A stretch of DNA of 56,352 nt from Bizionia sp. (GTDB lineage: Bacteria > Bacteroidota > Bacteroidia > Flavobacteriales > Flavobacteriaceae). Under the pieces are notes generated by a model. It saw only the letters and a program-made list of their open reading frames with translations, had not been told where the DNA came from and made no database searches. The position numbers and the translations under genes were made by a program. Positions within the stretch are counted from its first letter, which is position 1, and each line of letters opens with the position of its first letter. The stretch lies in contig JAHDHI010000027.1 in NCBI GenBank assembly GCA_020631395.1, positions 1 to 56,352 on the forward strand, given 5' to 3'. Below, in pieces: positions 17,555-25,244 of this stretch.

Positions 17555-17938
17555 TTAACCGCCAACAAGAGGTGTCAACTTTATGAATGAAACAGCTGTG
17601 GATTCGTCTACGAGAACCCTTTGTTCTATGTTTTCGACTTGCTCGTCATCCACCAATAAAATAAAGCCATTGTTGTTGAATGCATCGAGGGCTACATACA
17701 GTTGTTGTTCAGGATCTATCTCCTTCTTTCTTTTGTCGTTTAGTCTGCTTTCGATTTTTGTGGGGAGGACCAATCCCATTTTATAAGATTCCACATTGTC
17801 CTCATAACGTTCAATTTCCATTTCTATTCTCGCTTTTATGAGATCGGAAATGGTTATGAATTCCTCTTTGAATTTAAGGGTTATTTCGTTTAGGATGTCG
17901 CCAGCGGCACTTTCGTCTTTTATCTTTATGATATTCAT
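17555..17938 (-). CDS. Small ubiquitin-like / MoaD-ThiS-like protein ending in Gly-Gly
   Basis: A 127-residue protein whose last residues are FIKLTPLVGG, with the stop codon directly after the second glycine (126-127). The C-terminal third (FILLVDDEQVENIEQR, VLVDESTAVSFIKL) follows the strand order of MoaD and ThiS, where a polar turn such as DGDEV precedes the last strand and a free Gly-Gly. The N-terminus (MNIIKIKDES, NEITLKFKEE, SDLIKARIEMEIE) supplies the first hairpin and helix of a beta-grasp. About 45 charged residues between them look like an insert. I infer that the E1-like enzyme downstream activates this tail. I do not recognise it as a named family. It could be a sulfur carrier or a protein modifier; no thiamine, molybdopterin or siderophore genes accompany it. 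Confidence 0.75.
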   Translation of the reverse strand: MNIIKIKDESAAGDILNEITLKFKEEFITISDLIKARIEMEIERYEDNVESYKMGLVLPTKIESRLNDKRKKEIDPEQQLYVALDAFNNNGFILLVDDEQVENIEQRVLVDESTAVSFIKLTPLVGG

Positions 17939-17970
17939 GATAACAAGATTAATTCAATCAGTTAAATTAT

Positions 17971-18000
17971 GAAAAATAAACGAATGCTTGCTACTTTCAA
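17971..18000 (-). promoter_or_regulatory. Candidate promoter for the ubiquitin-like operon
   Basis: On the minus strand a TTG (complement of 17998-18000) is followed after 19 bases by TATTTTTC (complement of 17971-17978). That is close to the Bacteroidota pattern TTG-N17-23-TAnnTTTG, with one mismatch in the -7 box. It lies 33 bases before the start codon of the Gly-Gly protein, so the operon may be transcribed independently of the methyltransferase upstream. Confidence 0.4.
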
Positions 18001-18048
18001 TTTAAAAAAGATCAAGAAAGAAATGGGATAACCATATCTTTTTTGAAG

Positions 18049-19302
18049 TTATTCGGTATGGGACTTTCTAATTGCCAAGCCTATGGCTTTTGCCAATAGA
18101 GGTGGAACGGCATTTCCTATTTGTACCATTTGTTTGGACTTTGGGCCTTCAAAGATGAACCAATCCGGAAACGATTGCAATCTTGCCATTTCACGAACGG
18201 TGATGACTCGAGGTTCTATCGGGTGAATGTTTACACCGCCATGGTTTTCCTTTATGGTACAACTGGCTTCGTTCCAAGGACATTTTTTCCAAGAGTCCGA
18301 GTAGTTGTCATACAGGCTTTTACCTTCTGGAACCAATGCTAGGCGTTCTTTCATGTCGTCACGGTGTTTGGTGCGCACGTGGTTTATGGACTTGTCGTCT
18401 GGAACCTTTATCAAGTCCCTTATGGCTTCCTTCGTGGTAATGTACGATCCTGGTTCCAACAATGGAGCAGGGTGGTAGTTGGTCTTGTCGATCTTGTTGG
18501 CAACGAATATGATACGCTCCCTCTTTTGCGGTACGTAATAGTCGGCAGCATTCAAGACGGTGACGTTCACTTTGTAACCCAAAGCTTCCATGTCCTTTAC
18601 GATCTTGTCTTCTACCTTGCCCTTTAGCATGGATCGCAATCCCTTTACATTTTCTGCGACGATGTATTCTGGATCCAATTCGGCAATTATTTCCAACATG
18701 TCCTTGTATAGCGAATTGCGTTCGTCTTCCACGATACGGCTTCCGGACATGCTAAAGCCTTGACATGGAAAACCACCGGAAAGCACCGTTAGGCGCTTTC
18801 CCTTCAATTGTTTCTTTACGGTAGAGATGAATTTCTTTTTTATGCTTGGATTCGTAATGTCTCCTTCAACGTGTTTGTGTTTCAGGTTTCTACGATAGGA
18901 TTGCCCAGCTTCTTTGAACCAATCCAATCCACAAATAGGTTTGAAACCTGCCATTTCAAAGCCCAAGGCCATTCCTCCAGTGCCACAAAACAAATCGGCA
19001 GAGGTGAAATTGGATTTTTTTGGATTGTCCCATTCTTCACTGATGTCCACCCAATTGATTTTGTCCGTTTTTTTTGATTTGGATCGTTTTGGCAATGCTG
19101 TCTTGACAAGTGTCTCCTTTTCTTCTAACGCATCGAAGGACTTTATGAAGTCGTCGTAATCATCTTCTGCAATGCGATGCACACCACCGACCTTCGTCGA
19201 TTTCAATTCGCCTGAATGTATGTGTCGTCTAACCGTTTTTAGGGATACATTCAAGTTTTTTGCGACATCGTTAATTTTAAGAAGTGGTTTCGATTTGTCC
19301 AT
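18049..19302 (-). CDS. DNA (cytosine-5) methyltransferase with fused N-terminal helix-turn-helix
   Basis: A 417-residue modification enzyme. Residues 1-60 are an excisionase/MerR-like helix-turn-helix (LLKINDVAKNLNVSLKTVRR, then SGELKSTKVGGVHRI). A basic linker follows, and residues 98-417 form the C5 methyltransferase: motif I DLFCGTGGMALGF (104-116), motif IV GGFPCQGFS with nucleophile Cys180, motif VI AENVKG (ENV 217-219), motif VIII QKRERIIF (259-266), motif X IGNAVPP (395-401). All catalytic motifs look intact. No restriction endonuclease is adjacent, so it may be a solitary methyltransferase or belong to the system downstream. The fused DNA-binding domain probably binds the TTTGTAC repeats that overlap its own promoter. 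The recognition sequence is not deducible here. Confidence 0.93.
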   Translation of the reverse strand: MDKSKPLLKINDVAKNLNVSLKTVRRHIHSGELKSTKVGGVHRIAEDDYDDFIKSFDALEEKETLVKTALPKRSKSKKTDKINWVDISEEWDNPKKSNFTSADLFCGTGGMALGFEMAGFKPICGLDWFKEAGQSYRRNLKHKHVEGDITNPSIKKKFISTVKKQLKGKRLTVLSGGFPCQGFSMSGSRIVEDERNSLYKDMLEIIAELDPEYIVAENVKGLRSMLKGKVEDKIVKDMEALGYKVNVTVLNAADYYVPQKRERIIFVANKIDKTNYHPAPLLEPGSYITTKEAIRDLIKVPDDKSINHVRTKHRDDMKERLALVPEGKSLYDNYSDSWKKCPWNEASCTIKENHGGVNIHPIEPRVITVREMARLQSFPDWFIFEGPKSKQMVQIGNAVPPLLAKAIGLAIRKSHTE

Positions 19303-19303
19303 A

Positions 19304-19328
19304 TTTGTACACGTTTGTACAAATATAA
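19304..19328 (-). promoter_or_regulatory. Repeated operator overlapping the methyltransferase promoter and start
   Basis: Immediately before the ATG (complement of 19300-19302), TTTGTAC occurs at 19304-19310 and again at 19314-19320, exactly 10 bp apart. The second copy extends to the palindrome TTTGTACAAA. On the minus strand TATATTTG, a match to the -7 consensus, overlaps the outer copy. A protein bound to two sites on the same helix face would block transcription. The obvious candidate is the helix-turn-helix of the methyltransferase itself. The arrangement leaves a very short leader. Confidence 0.6.
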
Positions 19329-19458
19329 GTTTTCAATTTTTTTATGACTGTATTTTCTGAAAAACGTTTTGTTTTTTGTTTGACGAGTCTGCTACAGACT
19401 ATTCTTTAAGTACGATTGACGATGTCAAACCTAGCATAATCCAAAGCAATCATTGATT

Positions 19459-20121
19459 TTATTCCTTGTTTTGCTGGTAATAATCTAAAACGTGTTTTGG
19501 AATTTCCATCTTCTGTGGTAAGCCTTCGTCTGGAATGGGGTATTCTGCTACTTGCTTCAAAGGAACCAAACCAGCCCAAACATCCAAACTGTAATCCTCA
19601 GGTTCATCGGCAACACCAACATCTCTAATTTTTGCTGAAGCGGTTTCAATGGTCATTTCTACAACTAGTGTCCTATATAACTCTTCTTGGGACATGGGCC
19701 TAATTCCGTCCCAACGGCCTTTCATCATATGTTCCATGAAACAAAAAAGAGCAGCATCTTTTTCTTCTGTGTCTTCTATTTTCTTCACTGAACCAAATAA
19801 GGTTGCAGAACGATAATTCACCGAATGGTGTAAACCGGAACGAGCCAAGACCAAAGCATCCAAATGCATGACTGTCATGCTCATTTCTTTGGCATCTAAT
19901 AGATTTAGTAGCATCCTGTTGGCTTGTGAGCCGTGCAAATAGATTTTGTCTCCCTTTCTTCCGTAGGCCATGGGAAGTGTAATTGCTCGACCTTGGTATG
20001 CATAACTGACATAACCGATAAAACCGGCATCCAAGATGGTGTTGATTTTTTCAACATCGTAGGTAGCCCTATTTTGTCCGCGCTTTATTCTGTTTAATTT
20101 TGATTTAGAGTATTCTTTCAT
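19459..20121 (-). CDS. Pyridoxamine 5'-phosphate oxidase-family (FMN-binding) protein
   Basis: A 220-residue split-barrel flavin-binding protein of the 'flavin-nucleotide-binding' branch of the PPOX family. The N-terminus has a short basic lead (MKEYSKSKLNRIKRGQNRAT broken before YDVEKINTILD). FIGYVSYAYQGRAITLPMAY and the segments YLHGSQANRMLLNL and HHSVNYRSATLFGSV follow, which are typical of this branch. True pyridoxamine oxidase activity is not expected; members of this group usually lack demonstrated substrates. Its ATG overlaps the stop of the upstream GNAT gene (ATGA), so the two are translationally coupled. With the divergent MocR regulator at 21623, the group is probably vitamin-B6-linked. 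Confidence 0.87.
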   Translation of the reverse strand: MKEYSKSKLNRIKRGQNRATYDVEKINTILDAGFIGYVSYAYQGRAITLPMAYGRKGDKIYLHGSQANRMLLNLLDAKEMSMTVMHLDALVLARSGLHHSVNYRSATLFGSVKKIEDTEEKDAALFCFMEHMMKGRWDGIRPMSQEELYRTLVVEMTIETASAKIRDVGVADEPEDYSLDVWAGLVPLKQVAEYPIPDEGLPQKMEIPKHVLDYYQQNKE

Positions 20122-20669
20122 ACTTGTAATTTTTTAGAGAAGACTATATTTTCATATTCTTTTCCGTTGACTAGAAAATTTAATTCTCCAACGTCTTCAT
20201 ATTCATTTTTTTGATAGAACCTAATGGCTCTGTTGTTTTTTATGTAGACGGAAAGCCATATGGTATCCAATTGCAATGCTTTGACTTTCTCCTCGACAAA
20301 AGTTAGAAGCCGTTGCCCAATTTTCAATGGTATGAATTCATTTAGGATGTAGATCCTTTCCAGGCGACAATTGTTTTGTGAAACGACACTTTCATGCATT
20401 GCGTTCAACACCAATTTTGCATAACCAACGGGCAAATCGTTCACATGGACAATATAGAAGAGGTTCTTGGGATTGTTTAGGTCTTGTTTCGTTTTGGAAA
20501 CGGAAAAAGCGTCGTCGTTGTATTTTGACAAATCTTTTTGATCGTCAATGAAGTGGCCATGGGATTCAGTGTATGTTATTCTTCCCAAGAGTGCCAAGAT
20601 ATGCGTGTCTGCCTCTTTTGCTTCTCTTATTTTGATCATAGCTGTTTTCTTATTCGTATTCTTCATCAT
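20118..20669 (-). CDS. GNAT family N-acetyltransferase
   Basis: A 183-residue acyltransferase of the Gcn5-related superfamily. The core begins at MIKIREAKEADTHILALLGR. The acetyl-CoA-binding segment is around CRLERIYILNEFIPLKIGQR, and the C-terminal YIKNNRAIRFYQKNEYEDVG is the usual final helix and strand. The frame opens at 20669. An internal ATG at 20639 matches the usual family start better, so the first ten residues are uncertain. Substrate is unknown. It overlaps the PPOX gene by four bases and follows DUF1272 by 63 bases. GNAT and PPOX genes often accompany MocR regulators. Confidence 0.87.
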   Translation of the reverse strand: MMKNTNKKTAMIKIREAKEADTHILALLGRITYTESHGHFIDDQKDLSKYNDDAFSVSKTKQDLNNPKNLFYIVHVNDLPVGYAKLVLNAMHESVVSQNNCRLERIYILNEFIPLKIGQRLLTFVEEKVKALQLDTIWLSVYIKNNRAIRFYQKNEYEDVGELNFLVNGKEYENIVFSKKLQV

Positions 20670-20732
20670 ATGATGGCCGTATGGAACTAAAGCAACATAA
20701 CCATCACCGTCGATTGGGACAACATTCGCGTC

Positions 20733-21023
20733 TTATCTTTTTTCTGGAGGAACGTGTTTGAATCTCTCTGAATTCATTTTAGTTTTTTCCAGGTCTTTTG
20801 GTTTGAATATATGTTTGCTAGAAGCTGGATTTTTCTCTATTTCCTTTTGAGGTCTAATTGGACGTTCAACAAAATTTCCTGAACAACTAGGGCATACGTT
20901 TTCAAAGATTTCAAGAGCGCATTCTTTGCAGTAGGTGCATTCGAAGGAGCAAATCATGGCATCCGTGGCCGTGTTTGGCAAATCTTTGTCGCAATGCTCA
21001 CAATTGGGTCTAATTTCCAACAT
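20733..21023 (-). CDS. DUF1272 domain zinc-ribbon-like protein
   Basis: A 96-residue protein. The first 55 residues form the DUF1272 cysteine cluster: NCEHCDKDLP, MICSFECTYCKECA and CPSCSGNF, eight cysteines in CxxC-type pairs that should bind two zinc ions. The C-terminal 40 residues are charged and probably disordered. The family has no known function but is often found with stress-related and small-enzyme genes. It starts one base before the stop of the DinB gene (20733-21023 versus 21025), so it belongs to the same transcript as DinB, GNAT and PPOX. Confidence 0.87.
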   Translation of the reverse strand: MLEIRPNCEHCDKDLPNTATDAMICSFECTYCKECALEIFENVCPSCSGNFVERPIRPQKEIEKNPASSKHIFKPKDLEKTKMNSERFKHVPPEKR

Positions 21024-21024
21024 G

Positions 21025-21543
21025 TCATAAATAGTTTTTTTGGATTACTTCCATATGCCAAATGTCATGGCCTAAAATAGTAAAGGCAGCTACCCTAGCA
21101 GACATGTCACATCCGCTGGAATTTCCTATGAAGGATAGATTTTCATCTGTCAAGCCATTCAGTAGTGAGATCGAGTTGTTGCGATTCATGGTAAATTCAT
21201 TTAATAGATCTTCCATTGATTTGTCATCGGCACCAGACGGCCCAACATATGTGTCTTGATCGAATCCGGATAGGGCAGTTGCATCTCGTCTGGCAATTCT
21301 AAAGCATCTATACATAAAAATACGTTCCGTATCGATTAAATGCTGCAGCACTTCTTTTATGCTCCATTTATCTGGTTGGTAGCGATGCGACAATTTCTCA
21401 TTGGGTATGGTTTCAAAGAAGTCGATTAAAGTGTCTTTCCCAGTTTCAAAGCCCCTTCTTAGTTTGGTTTTGTTAGATAGCTTGTCAATGTATCTTAGAT
21501 AATACATGTCAAATTCTGATGGATTTAAGTCTGATTTTGTCAT
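21025..21543 (-). CDS. DinB family protein
   Basis: A four-helix-bundle DinB-superfamily protein, likely metal-dependent. Key segments are RYQPDKWSIKEVLQHLIDTE (first metal histidine) and FTILGHDIWHMEVIQK (the C-terminal histidine pair HDxxH). I chose the ATG at 21543 (MTKSDLNPSEF) because the longer frame to 21606 would add 21 atypical residues and run into the divergent promoter region; this gives 172 residues. Known relatives act as thiol-dependent transferases or have no assigned activity. It is the first gene of a four-gene unit divergent from the MocR regulator. Confidence 0.88.
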   Translation of the reverse strand: MTKSDLNPSEFDMYYLRYIDKLSNKTKLRRGFETGKDTLIDFFETIPNEKLSHRYQPDKWSIKEVLQHLIDTERIFMYRCFRIARRDATALSGFDQDTYVGPSGADDKSMEDLLNEFTMNRNNSISLLNGLTDENLSFIGNSSGCDMSARVAAFTILGHDIWHMEVIQKNYL

Positions 21544-21622
21544 TTTACTGCTTTTGTATTTCAAAAATAGTATATTTATGGTGTGTTTAAATCGTCCAGA
21601 ATGCATATAATAGATAGTCCAG

Positions 21623-23107
21623 ATGTTTCCATTTAAAACGAGTATTCAATTTGATAGAAAATGCAATCAAGCATTGTATTTGCAATTGTCGAATCAAATC
21701 ATTCAATGTATTAAAAACCAGACTTTGGCTCCCAATACGAAACTCCCAGGGAGTAGAACTTTGGCAGAGCAATTGAATGTTCATAGAAAGACGGTCGTTG
21801 CCTGCTATGAGGAGCTGTTGCTGCAAGGATGGGTAGAAAGCATTCCTAAAAAGGGAACTTTCATACTTCGTAGCTTGCCAGTATTGCATCAGAAAAAAAT
21901 AAATGACTCCGAAGTTTTTGATTTAAAGAGGAATGCCGGGTTTTCTTTTTATAAGAATGACGTTCTACCAGAAAAAAAAGCAAATAAAGTTGATGGTTTC
22001 ATGTATTTCAATGATGGTGTTTCGGATGGGAGATTGGCTCCAATTGATGAAATTGCAAGGACGTATAGAAGGATTTCTGCCAAGAAAAATGTACATGAAC
22101 ATTTATCATACGGCTCTACTTACGGAAATGATGCCTTACGAGAGGTCTTGGTCGATTATTTGAATTTTACCAGAGGCTTGCACATTGCCAAAGAAAATGT
22201 GTTGATTACACGTGGTAGTCAAATGGGAATTTGGCTGTCGTCTCAATTGTTGCTTCAAAAAGAGGATGTAATCGTAGTTGGGGATACCAATTATGAGTCT
22301 GCAGATTCCACCTTTTTAAATCGACAAGCAAAGTTAAAACGCGTTTTGGTGGATGAAGACGGAATTGTAACAGATGAAATTGAAAATCTATGCAAACGAC
22401 AACAAATTAAAGCTGTTTATGTAACTTCTCATCATCATCACCCAACAACGGTAACACTTTCTGCCAAAAGGAGAATCCATCTTTTAAACCTTGCAAGGCA
22501 GTATGATTTTGCAATTGTCGAAGATGACTACGATTATGATTTCAATTACAATCATGCCCCAATTTTACCATTGGCAAGCCATGATACAAACGGAAACGTA
22601 ATTTACATCGGTTCGCTTTGTAAAACGGTTGCACCAGTTTTTAGAATAGGCTATTTGATTGCCTCGAAGGAATTTGTGGATGAAGCATCCAAATTGAGAG
22701 GCTTCATAGATAGGCAAGGAGATGCATTGTTGGAGTTGACATTTGCGAGCTTTATAAAATCGGGGGATTTGGATAGGCATATTCGCAAAGTGATGAGAAT
22801 ATACAAGCAACGACGAGATTTGTTTTGCAAACTATTGAAGGATGAATTAGGTGATTTTTTTCAGTTTGAAACTCCAAAGGGAGGAATGGCCGTTTGGGCA
22901 CGATTGAATTCAAATTATTCATGGGAAACCGTATCCGAAGTTGCAAGGAAATACCAATTGGAAATTGGAGATTGGCAACGTTACGATGGCGCTAAGTTAG
23001 GTCACAATCATATGCGAATTGGCTTTGCAGCATATGACGAAGAGGAAATACGGGAATTGATTAACAGGCTAAAGAAAACAATTCATGACATTGAAAAATT
23101 AGCTTGA
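21623..23107 (+). CDS. MocR/PdxR-type transcriptional regulator (GntR HTH fused to aminotransferase-like domain)
   Basis: A 494-residue regulator. Residues 12-80 are the GntR winged helix (LYLQLSNQIIQCIKNQTLAP, then LPGSRTLAEQLNVHRKTVVA). Residues about 120-490 are a fold-type I aminotransferase-like domain with IVEDDYDYDF and the PLP lysine Lys334 in YIGSLCKTVAPVFRIGYL. Such proteins sense PLP or amino-PLP and often regulate vitamin B6 genes. Here the divergent unit (DinB, DUF1272, GNAT, PPOX) is the obvious target; 79 bases separate the start codons. The name PdxR is plausible, but no pdxST genes are seen, so I leave the symbol blank. Confidence 0.92.
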   Translation: MFPFKTSIQFDRKCNQALYLQLSNQIIQCIKNQTLAPNTKLPGSRTLAEQLNVHRKTVVACYEELLLQGWVESIPKKGTFILRSLPVLHQKKINDSEVFDLKRNAGFSFYKNDVLPEKKANKVDGFMYFNDGVSDGRLAPIDEIARTYRRISAKKNVHEHLSYGSTYGNDALREVLVDYLNFTRGLHIAKENVLITRGSQMGIWLSSQLLLQKEDVIVVGDTNYESADSTFLNRQAKLKRVLVDEDGIVTDEIENLCKRQQIKAVYVTSHHHHPTTVTLSAKRRIHLLNLARQYDFAIVEDDYDYDFNYNHAPILPLASHDTNGNVIYIGSLCKTVAPVFRIGYLIASKEFVDEASKLRGFIDRQGDALLELTFASFIKSGDLDRHIRKVMRIYKQRRDLFCKLLKDELGDFFQFETPKGGMAVWARLNSNYSWETVSEVARKYQLEIGDWQRYDGAKLGHNHMRIGFAAYDEEEIRELINRLKKTIHDIEKLA

Positions 23108-23533
23108 AACCACTAGTTTTTAACTACAGAGTCTGTAGTATAAGGTGACGTGTCGAGCATCTTTGGGGTTTTATAAAAACACAAAGACTTGAGATTGCCA
23201 AGTAGAACACTGGCAGTTGCAAAGAAAGAGATCCCCTATGAAATCGAGTACATGTCTATGAATGCTCGAACTTTAACGAAATCCATGGTGAAGCTCATAT
23301 GGAAGCACTGGCTTGTATCACAAAACGAGGAAGGTGACCGCATGAGGATAGGATCCCATATTGGGAGAAGGAGTAAGTTATGTCGTGTTGAATTATCGAT
23401 GATTCCATCGAAATAATCAACACTTCAAAATCATATCAAATAATTGAAGAATGCATTGACTTTGATTTAAGAACTGGACTAGGGCTTTTTATGAGAGTAC
23501 TTTGTTCGGTATGGTAATTTGTTTGCTCTCCAT
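23108..23533. other. Intergenic region, possible decayed coding fragment
   Basis: No intact gene is supported. A hairpin CTACAG-AGT-CTGTAG lies shortly after the MocR stop, near 23125-23140. A 75-codon open frame at 23189-23416 (+) and its neighbouring frames give broken stretches with coding-like composition. I cannot tie them to a family. The stretch may be a heavily decayed gene remnant; this is a weak inference. Confidence 0.3.
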
Positions 23534-24676
23534 TTAATTCATCCAAAAAATATCCGACACGGGAATATTTTTGTCACGACCAATGGCAAAAGGATTAAAA
23601 CCTTGTTTTGCAAATAAATACCATGCACCCCCAGATATTGAAATATTGGTATTGGCACCATTCCATAGAGCATCTGCCCCATAGGAGGTTCCGAGGTTGC
23701 TTGCATAGGGAAAACCCGAAGCATTGGAATAAATGGTACTGGAAATAGTTGCTTTTTCCATTTCAGATAAGTAATGGGCTTTCTCATCTTCCATACCTGC
23801 CATACCGAAGGCAAGTGCCATTTGCCCAGTACCTTCCAGCCAAACGACATCTTTGTCAACATCAAAGCAATAACCAGTTATTTGCGCTCCGTTGGTAGCC
23901 GTTTGAGTGGTTAAGTAGCGTTGAGTTGTGGTTAAAGCAGATACTGGGTAGTTGTTGAACATTAAATAACTCCAAGGGTGAAGATCCAAGGCATACAAGT
24001 AAGCTGGGTTTGTAGGCCATGCCACTAGGTTTTTGTCTAAATTGTCCCACCTGTCATTCTCCAAGAAATCCAGTAGTTGAACGTGAAAAGGGGAAAAGCC
24101 CTCTATCGCGTTAAAAGTATCTATGTTGCCTTCAGTCACTTTATGATTCATCAATTCATCGTTTGATCTATATCCTGCAAACAAACCACCATCCGTATCT
24201 TGTAGGCTTTGTAACCAACTGGTGATTTCTGAAGCCAAATGATCATAGGTTGTATTTCCTGTCTTTTCCTTGTAGTTGTTCAAAGCAATGAGTAGCCATG
24301 CATTGTCACCCATCCAGCGATGATTGTTAGGAATGCCATTTCTATCCCTTAATTGAGAAAAACCGCCAACACCACTTGTTAATTCGATGTCAATATGAGC
24401 ATTGAAATAATCAAATATTTTTTCAGCTTTTGTGAAGTCTTCTTTTAGCATGAAGACCATTGCTGCCAATGCATTGTCATATAATGATACCACATTTCCG
24501 TTTTCTGCACTTTCCAGCAATCCATTGGACAATTGTTGATTTTCAAACCAATTGAAAATTTGTACTTCACTTTCACTAAAAGGGGCGCTTTCTTCTGCAA
24601 TACCTATGGTTTCCTCTTCCTTGCAATAAGATAATAAAAGAAGGGTTATAAATAAACGTATAAGAGTGAATTTCAT
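23534..24676 (-). CDS. Lipoprotein with a predicted alpha/alpha-toroid (glycoside-hydrolase-like) domain
   Basis: A 380-residue envelope protein. The N-terminus MKFTLIRLFITLLLLSYCKEE is a lipoprotein signal with Cys18 as the lipidated residue. The mature part consists of repeated helix pairs with conserved aromatic and glycine turns: SLYDNALAAMVFML, HRWMGDNAWLLIALNNY, LEGTGQMALAFGMAG and ISGGAWYLFAKQGFNPF. This pattern fits an (alpha/alpha)6 barrel as in several glycoside hydrolases and cellulase-like proteins. I cannot assign a family or substrate. No sugar transport (SusCD) genes adjoin it. It stands alone, with over 1 kb of noncoding DNA on its upstream side. Confidence 0.8.
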   Translation of the reverse strand: MKFTLIRLFITLLLLSYCKEEETIGIAEESAPFSESEVQIFNWFENQQLSNGLLESAENGNVVSLYDNALAAMVFMLKEDFTKAEKIFDYFNAHIDIELTSGVGGFSQLRDRNGIPNNHRWMGDNAWLLIALNNYKEKTGNTTYDHLASEITSWLQSLQDTDGGLFAGYRSNDELMNHKVTEGNIDTFNAIEGFSPFHVQLLDFLENDRWDNLDKNLVAWPTNPAYLYALDLHPWSYLMFNNYPVSALTTTQRYLTTQTATNGAQITGYCFDVDKDVVWLEGTGQMALAFGMAGMEDEKAHYLSEMEKATISSTIYSNASGFPYASNLGTSYGADALWNGANTNISISGGAWYLFAKQGFNPFAIGRDKNIPVSDIFWMN

Positions 24677-24932
24677 ATTCTGTTCGTTTTTTATGTCTTG
24701 TCCTAAATGGCGCCAGTTTAAAAATGATTTTACGCAGCTTTTAAATATGTCATATGTAGGTGTTTTATAGTCTAAAGATAAGTGTAATCTTATTTATTGT
24801 ATGGATTAATTGCATTTTATGTAGTTCTTTTGGCGTGAGTCACATTGACAAGGTTTAGATGAAACGCGTCTTTTGATGGCGTTTGTTGGCTTTATTCTAT
24901 TTTCTCCGAGTGGTTTTTTTGATCTATGTTGT

Positions 24933-24980
24933 AAAAGGCTACTCACATATGGTAGCCTTTTATTTGCTTACTGTTTTAAA
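24933..24980 (+). repeat. Hairpin plus conserved tail, copy 1
   Basis: A 10-bp stem AAAAGGCTAC/GTAGCCTTTT (24933-24961) leads into TTTATTTG, two variable bases and TACTGTTTTAAA. The 27 bases at 24954-24980 match 25655-25681 with two mismatches. Confidence 0.6.
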
Positions 24981-25208
24981 TTAATGAGTACTCATCATCA
25001 AGGTAGCTCGGGAGGTATTCCGAATCCCAATTTTCATCTTTGACTATTTTGCAATCTTTTTTTAGTGGATTCATATCCATCCTATTGATTGTTTGATTTT
25101 TTATATTGTTGATATTCAACGTATACAATTAAGTAGGGTTTTTTAAGCTTCATCTGTCTATATGATAGATAAAGTAATGTTTTCTTCAACGAAAGAAAGA
25201 CCAGTACT

Positions 25209-25244
25209 AAAAAGCACCTGAAGCACAGTAAGGTGCTTTTTTCT
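25209..25244 (+). terminator. Terminator-like hairpin
   Basis: An 11-bp perfect stem AAAAAGCACCT (25209-25219) / AGGTGCTTTTT (25231-25241) is followed by T-rich sequence. No plus-strand gene precedes it within the noncoding stretch. Confidence 0.6.

Noticed and set aside
14272-17938. Reading the E1-like and Gly-Gly genes as thiamine or molybdopterin biosynthesis
   Set aside because: No thi, moa or moe partners are nearby, the E1 lacks the zinc cysteines of ThiF and MoeB, and the small protein carries a large insert and is fused in operon with DUF4132.
19385-19405. Hairpin AGTCTG/CAGACT as terminator for the methyltransferase region
   Set aside because: Neither side has a T-run and the six-base stem is too weak to call.
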